Shown here: one piece after another, positions 4,890 to 5,579 of the stretch | Layout of the letters: each line of letters starts with the position of its first letter | Position numbering within the stretch: position 1 is the stretch's first letter | The notes under the pieces: generated by a model | Told to the model about the DNA's origin: nothing | What the model saw: the letters and a program-made list of their open reading frames with translations, nothing else | Databases searched by the model: none | Origin: Dehalococcoidia bacterium | Lineage (GTDB): Bacteria; Chloroflexota; Dehalococcoidia; Dehalococcoidales; CSSed11-197 | Direction: 5' to 3' | Assembly: GCA_003563865.1 (NCBI GenBank) | Contig: PWTP01000003.1 | Coordinates: 1 to 5,579 of the forward strand | DNA length: 5,579 nt | Position numbers and translations under genes: made by a program

Positions 4890-5579
4890 AACATATTGCC
4901 ATTATTGGCTCAACCGGCTCAATAGGCCGGCAGACTATTGAAATAATCCGCTCGTTTCCCGGACGCTTTCAAATTATCGCCCTGGCTGCCGGGCGTAATA
5001 CTGTTCTGCTTGAAGAACAGGTAGAAGAGTTCAGGCCCCGTTACATTTTCTTTAATGGCAAAAGGCGAAATATCGGTAGTTCGAAATTTTTACCTGTTGA
5101 AGAAATGGTCGCCCTGCCAGAAGTCGACCTGGTAGTTATGGCACCTTCCGGCATGGCCGGCTTGAAACCCACTTTCCTGGCGGCTCGGGCCGGCAAGAAT
5201 ATCGCGCTTGCTAATAAGGAATCGCTGGTTATGGCCGGAGAGCTTATAACCAGACAAATCAAGCAGAGTGGCGGGCGTATACTGCCGGTAGATAGTGAGC
5301 ACAGCGCTATATGGCAATGCTTGAGAGGCGAAAATAAGCCCCCGGCTCGAATAATACTTACCGCTTCAGGCGGCCCCTTTAATAATTACACGGTTGAGCA
5401 ACTGGAAAACGTTACACCGACACAGGCCCTCAGGCACCCGTCATGGCTTATGGGCCCCAAAGTAACCATAGACTCTGCTACGCTTTTAAATAAAGGTTTT
5501 GAGATTATCGAAGCCCACCACCTGTTTAATATGAGCTATGATAATATTAGTGTCTTAATTCACCCGGCCAGCTTGATTC
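4877..5579 (+). CDS. dxr: 1-deoxy-D-xylulose 5-phosphate reductoisomerase, 3' end cut by window
   Basis: Dxr catalyses the first committed step of the MEP isoprenoid pathway: NADPH-dependent rearrangement and reduction of DXP to MEP, in the cytosol. Translated from ATG at 4877, 234 residues are present of about 380-400. Motifs: HIAIIGSTGSIGRQTIE (6-22), the NADPH-binding Rossmann loop; VMAPSGMAGLKPT (87-99); GKNIALANKESLVMAGELI (106-124); PVDSEHSAIWQCL (137-149) with metal ligands Asp139 and Glu141; LTASGGPF (161-168) with Ser164; the flexible lid beginning HPSWLMGPK (187-195, His187); and DSATLLNKGFEIIEAHHLF (199-217) with Ser200, Asn205, Lys206 and Glu209, the third metal ligand. Compared with the E. 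coli protein as I recall it, this one is shorter by about 14 residues around 57-83 and by about 11 between Glu141 and Ser164. The ATG overlaps cdsA by 13 bases and has no purine-rich site before it. The reading frame is open at the right edge. Confidence 0.97.
   Translation, partial: MASVKHIAIIGSTGSIGRQTIEIIRSFPGRFQIIALAAGRNTVLLEEQVEEFRPRYIFFNGKRRNIGSSKFLPVEEMVALPEVDLVVMAPSGMAGLKPTFLAARAGKNIALANKESLVMAGELITRQIKQSGGRILPVDSEHSAIWQCLRGENKPPARIILTASGGPFNNYTVEQLENVTPTQALRHPSWLMGPKVTIDSATLLNKGFEIIEAHHLFNMSYDNISVLIHPASLI

Noticed and set aside
1..5579. Signs of horizontal transfer, insertion sequence, CRISPR or defence system
   Set aside because: Gene order is a standard conserved cluster, composition looks even, and I see no terminal repeats, transposase motifs or spaced repeats.

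Overview
This window is a stretch of bacterial housekeeping DNA with seven genes or gene parts on the plus strand and almost no spare sequence. From left to right it holds: the 3' part of a LOG-family (lysine decarboxylase-like Rossmann fold) gene; a 121-base gap with a good promoter; then rpsB (ribosomal protein S2), tsf (EF-Ts), pyrH (UMP kinase), frr (ribosome recycling factor), an 89-base gap, uppS (cis-prenyl diphosphate synthase), cdsA (CDP-diacylglycerol synthase) and the 5' part of dxr (DXP reductoisomerase). The order rpsB-tsf-pyrH-frr-uppS-cdsA-dxr is a classic, widely conserved bacterial cluster. I see no mobile element, CRISPR array, tRNA or rRNA.

Organism: base composition looks balanced, and purine-rich Shine-Dalgarno sites are used. 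Three of the seven starts in the window are TTG (rpsB, tsf, cdsA). EF-Ts is the short form (171 residues). UMP kinase carries [22 protein letters not shown] and ALSLCLENK, and Dxr carries VMAPSGMAG and SEHSAIWQCL. From memory of these families, the mixture fits Chloroflexota, most likely Dehalococcoidia. This is recall, not a search, and I hold it at moderate confidence.

Layout and regulation: an extended -10 promoter (625-653) about 60 bases before rpsB probably drives the translation block. Within rpsB-tsf-pyrH-frr the genes are separated by 19 bases or overlap by 1 and 4 bases. The 89-base gap before uppS holds a 12-base perfect palindrome and a -10-like hexamer just before the start codon. 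uppS, cdsA and dxr then overlap by 14 and 13 bases, which suggests a second, envelope-lipid block.

Functionally, S2, EF-Ts and RRF serve translation, and PyrH feeds UTP and CTP synthesis. CTP is the co-substrate of CdsA. Dxr opens the MEP pathway, which makes the isopentenyl diphosphate that UppS polymerises. The region therefore couples growth-rate genes with membrane lipid and isoprenoid-carrier synthesis. I found no undescribed system. The points worth checking are the leaderless-looking starts of uppS and dxr, the inverted repeat over the rpsB promoter, and small deviations in family signatures.
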